DNA of 46,347 nt from Didymodactylos carnosus (lineage: Eukaryota; Rotifera; Eurotatoria; Philodinida; Philodinidae), in contig CAJNOQ010000570.1 in the NCBI GenBank assembly GCA_905250885.1, forward strand, positions 1 to 46,347. Reading direction: 5' to 3'. A model generated the notes under the pieces. That model saw nothing but the letters and a program-made list of their open reading frames with translations, was not told the DNA's origin and did not search any database. Positions 45,497 through 46,347 of this stretch are shown here, piece by piece (the first letter of the stretch is position 1; each line of letters starts with the position of its first letter). Position numbers and translations under genes: made by a program.

Positions 45497-45622
45497 GTAT
45501 TTACTATGGTTAAAACAATTTTATCATGACATTTTATGTTGTTTCTGTGAACGAGAAAAGGCTTAATTGCTTTTTCCTAGACATACATAACCGTAATCGT
45601 TAATAACTAGCCCTAGAGAACG

Positions 45623-45771
45623 TACTTGTGCTCAAGTACTTGCGACAAGTACTCCGCTTGCGTAATAAAGCTTGTCTTTTTTCCAGAAGTAAATTTACTT
45701 GTAAGTACTTGTCCAGCGTGCGAGTACTTGATTTTTCACTTGACAAACACTTGTTCAAGCGCTTGTCAAGT
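45623..45771. repeat. Cluster of AAGTACTTG / ACTTG motifs
   Basis: Repeated acaagtact, caagtacttg and cttgtcaag units in both orientations over ~150 bp, within the presumed DCN1-like intron. The style matches the subterminal arrays of the hAT-like MITEs in this window, but I could not define terminal repeats or a duplication. Confidence 0.5.
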
Positions 45772-45885
45772 AAAATTGCTTTTAAGGTAATATTATTCGA
45801 GTGCTTCTCTATTGTCCCTTAATATTCACTTTGTGAACTTATATTATTCTACGTCTGAAGTCAAGAAAGAAAACACGTTTTCCTA

Positions 45886-45907
45886 AGCATAGGTATAGCA
45901 TAGGTAT
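45886..45907. repeat. 11-bp tandem duplication
   Basis: agcataggtat occurs twice in direct tandem. Confidence 0.85.
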
Positions 45908-46093
45908 TCATGTTAATAGATAGTGGCGAGCGGTCCTAACCTGTCTTATACAAGCAGCTGTTGATTTTAACCCTATTTTTAGATAAAATAAGAGTGTTTA
46001 TAAGCAACAAATAAGCAAAACTGACGTCTAAGACCTTTTGCTCAAACTGAAAAATTCTTCAATAGTTGAAAAATCAAAAATATGTTTCCTTAA

Positions 46094-46337
46094 CACTAGA
46101 ATGCCCGTAGCGGTTTTATGATTTTTATCCTTAATAAAACAAACTGCATATAATTTATTTAAAAATAAATTATGTCATAACTTTTAATTTGTCCCACAAA
46201 AATTATTTTTTGCAGAATTTTGAATTCATTTTTGAGTTCAGAACCATTTTTAAGTATAAAATTTTAAAAAAAACAGTAACGGTTCAAATGGCCGCTTTGG
46301 GCGTTCTAGGTCATGAAAATTTCCGGGCGTTCTAGTG
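46094..46337. mobile_element. TTAA-flanked MITE (piggyBac-like), 244 bp
   Basis: TTAA at 46090-46093 and 46338-46341 flank terminal repeats CACTAGAATGCCCG (left) and, reversed, CACTAGAACGCCCG (right). The right side repeats the motif internally (ctagaacgccc). No ORF. It lies in the presumed downstream intron of the DCN1-like gene. Confidence 0.85.
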
Positions 46338-46347
46338 TTAAACCAAA

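Noticed and set aside
1-46347. CRISPR array, bacterial operons, rRNA genes, telomere-type TGTGGG repeats
   Set aside because: Looked for by eye on both strands; none seen. The splice structure shows eukaryotic nuclear DNA.

Overview
This is eukaryotic nuclear DNA, almost certainly from a small-genome invertebrate. The coding exons are interrupted by introns of mostly 50-110 bases with GT..AG ends. The host sequence is strongly AT-rich, and the proteins belong to animal families: NAA35, SAR1, WAPL, Maelstrom, COX5A and DCN1-like. Asn/Ser/Gln/Thr-rich insertions, many short non-autonomous DNA transposons, a near-perfect small palindrome, and splice-acceptor-like sites just upstream of several start codons fit a bdelloid rotifer best. 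That taxon is my inference; no marker in the window proves it.

Layout. A 5' fragment of an ALDH3-type aldehyde dehydrogenase lies on the minus strand at the left edge (630-1100). A repeat-rich stretch with a 648-bp hAT-type MITE follows (1324-1971). Next is a complete four-exon NAA35 gene (3797-6753). A gene-poor block (6.75-11.7 kb) holds three terminal-inverted-repeat (TIR) elements plus fragments. A SAR1 GTPase (11734-12828) lacks only a recognisable first exon. Another gene-poor block (12.8-20.1 kb) contains a decayed ORF, a 440-bp MITE and a palindrome of about 970 bp with arms roughly 98% identical. A two-exon secreted, probably GPI-anchored Cys-rich protein lies at 20153-21132. WAPL runs on the minus strand (23224-27841, 14 exons) with a dead hAT transposon in its first intron. 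After 5 kb of repeat-bearing non-coding DNA come Maelstrom (32752-36036, with a TTAA-flanked MITE in an intron), COX5A (37267-37798), a two-exon WD40 protein (40825-43325), a 1.16-kb TIR element, the 5' part of a DCN1-like (DCUN1D) gene (44829-45496, running off the right edge) and a TTAA-flanked MITE at the right end.

The genes are unrelated housekeeping genes and form no operon or pathway: N-terminal acetylation, COPII traffic, cohesin release, piRNA biogenesis, respiration and neddylation. The theme of the window is mobile DNA. At least eight TIR elements of several families sit between or inside genes, including one inside the gene for a transposon-silencing factor. Several share one design: clusters of a short, GC-richer motif near the ends. 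No CRISPR array, rRNA gene or convincing tRNA gene was seen.
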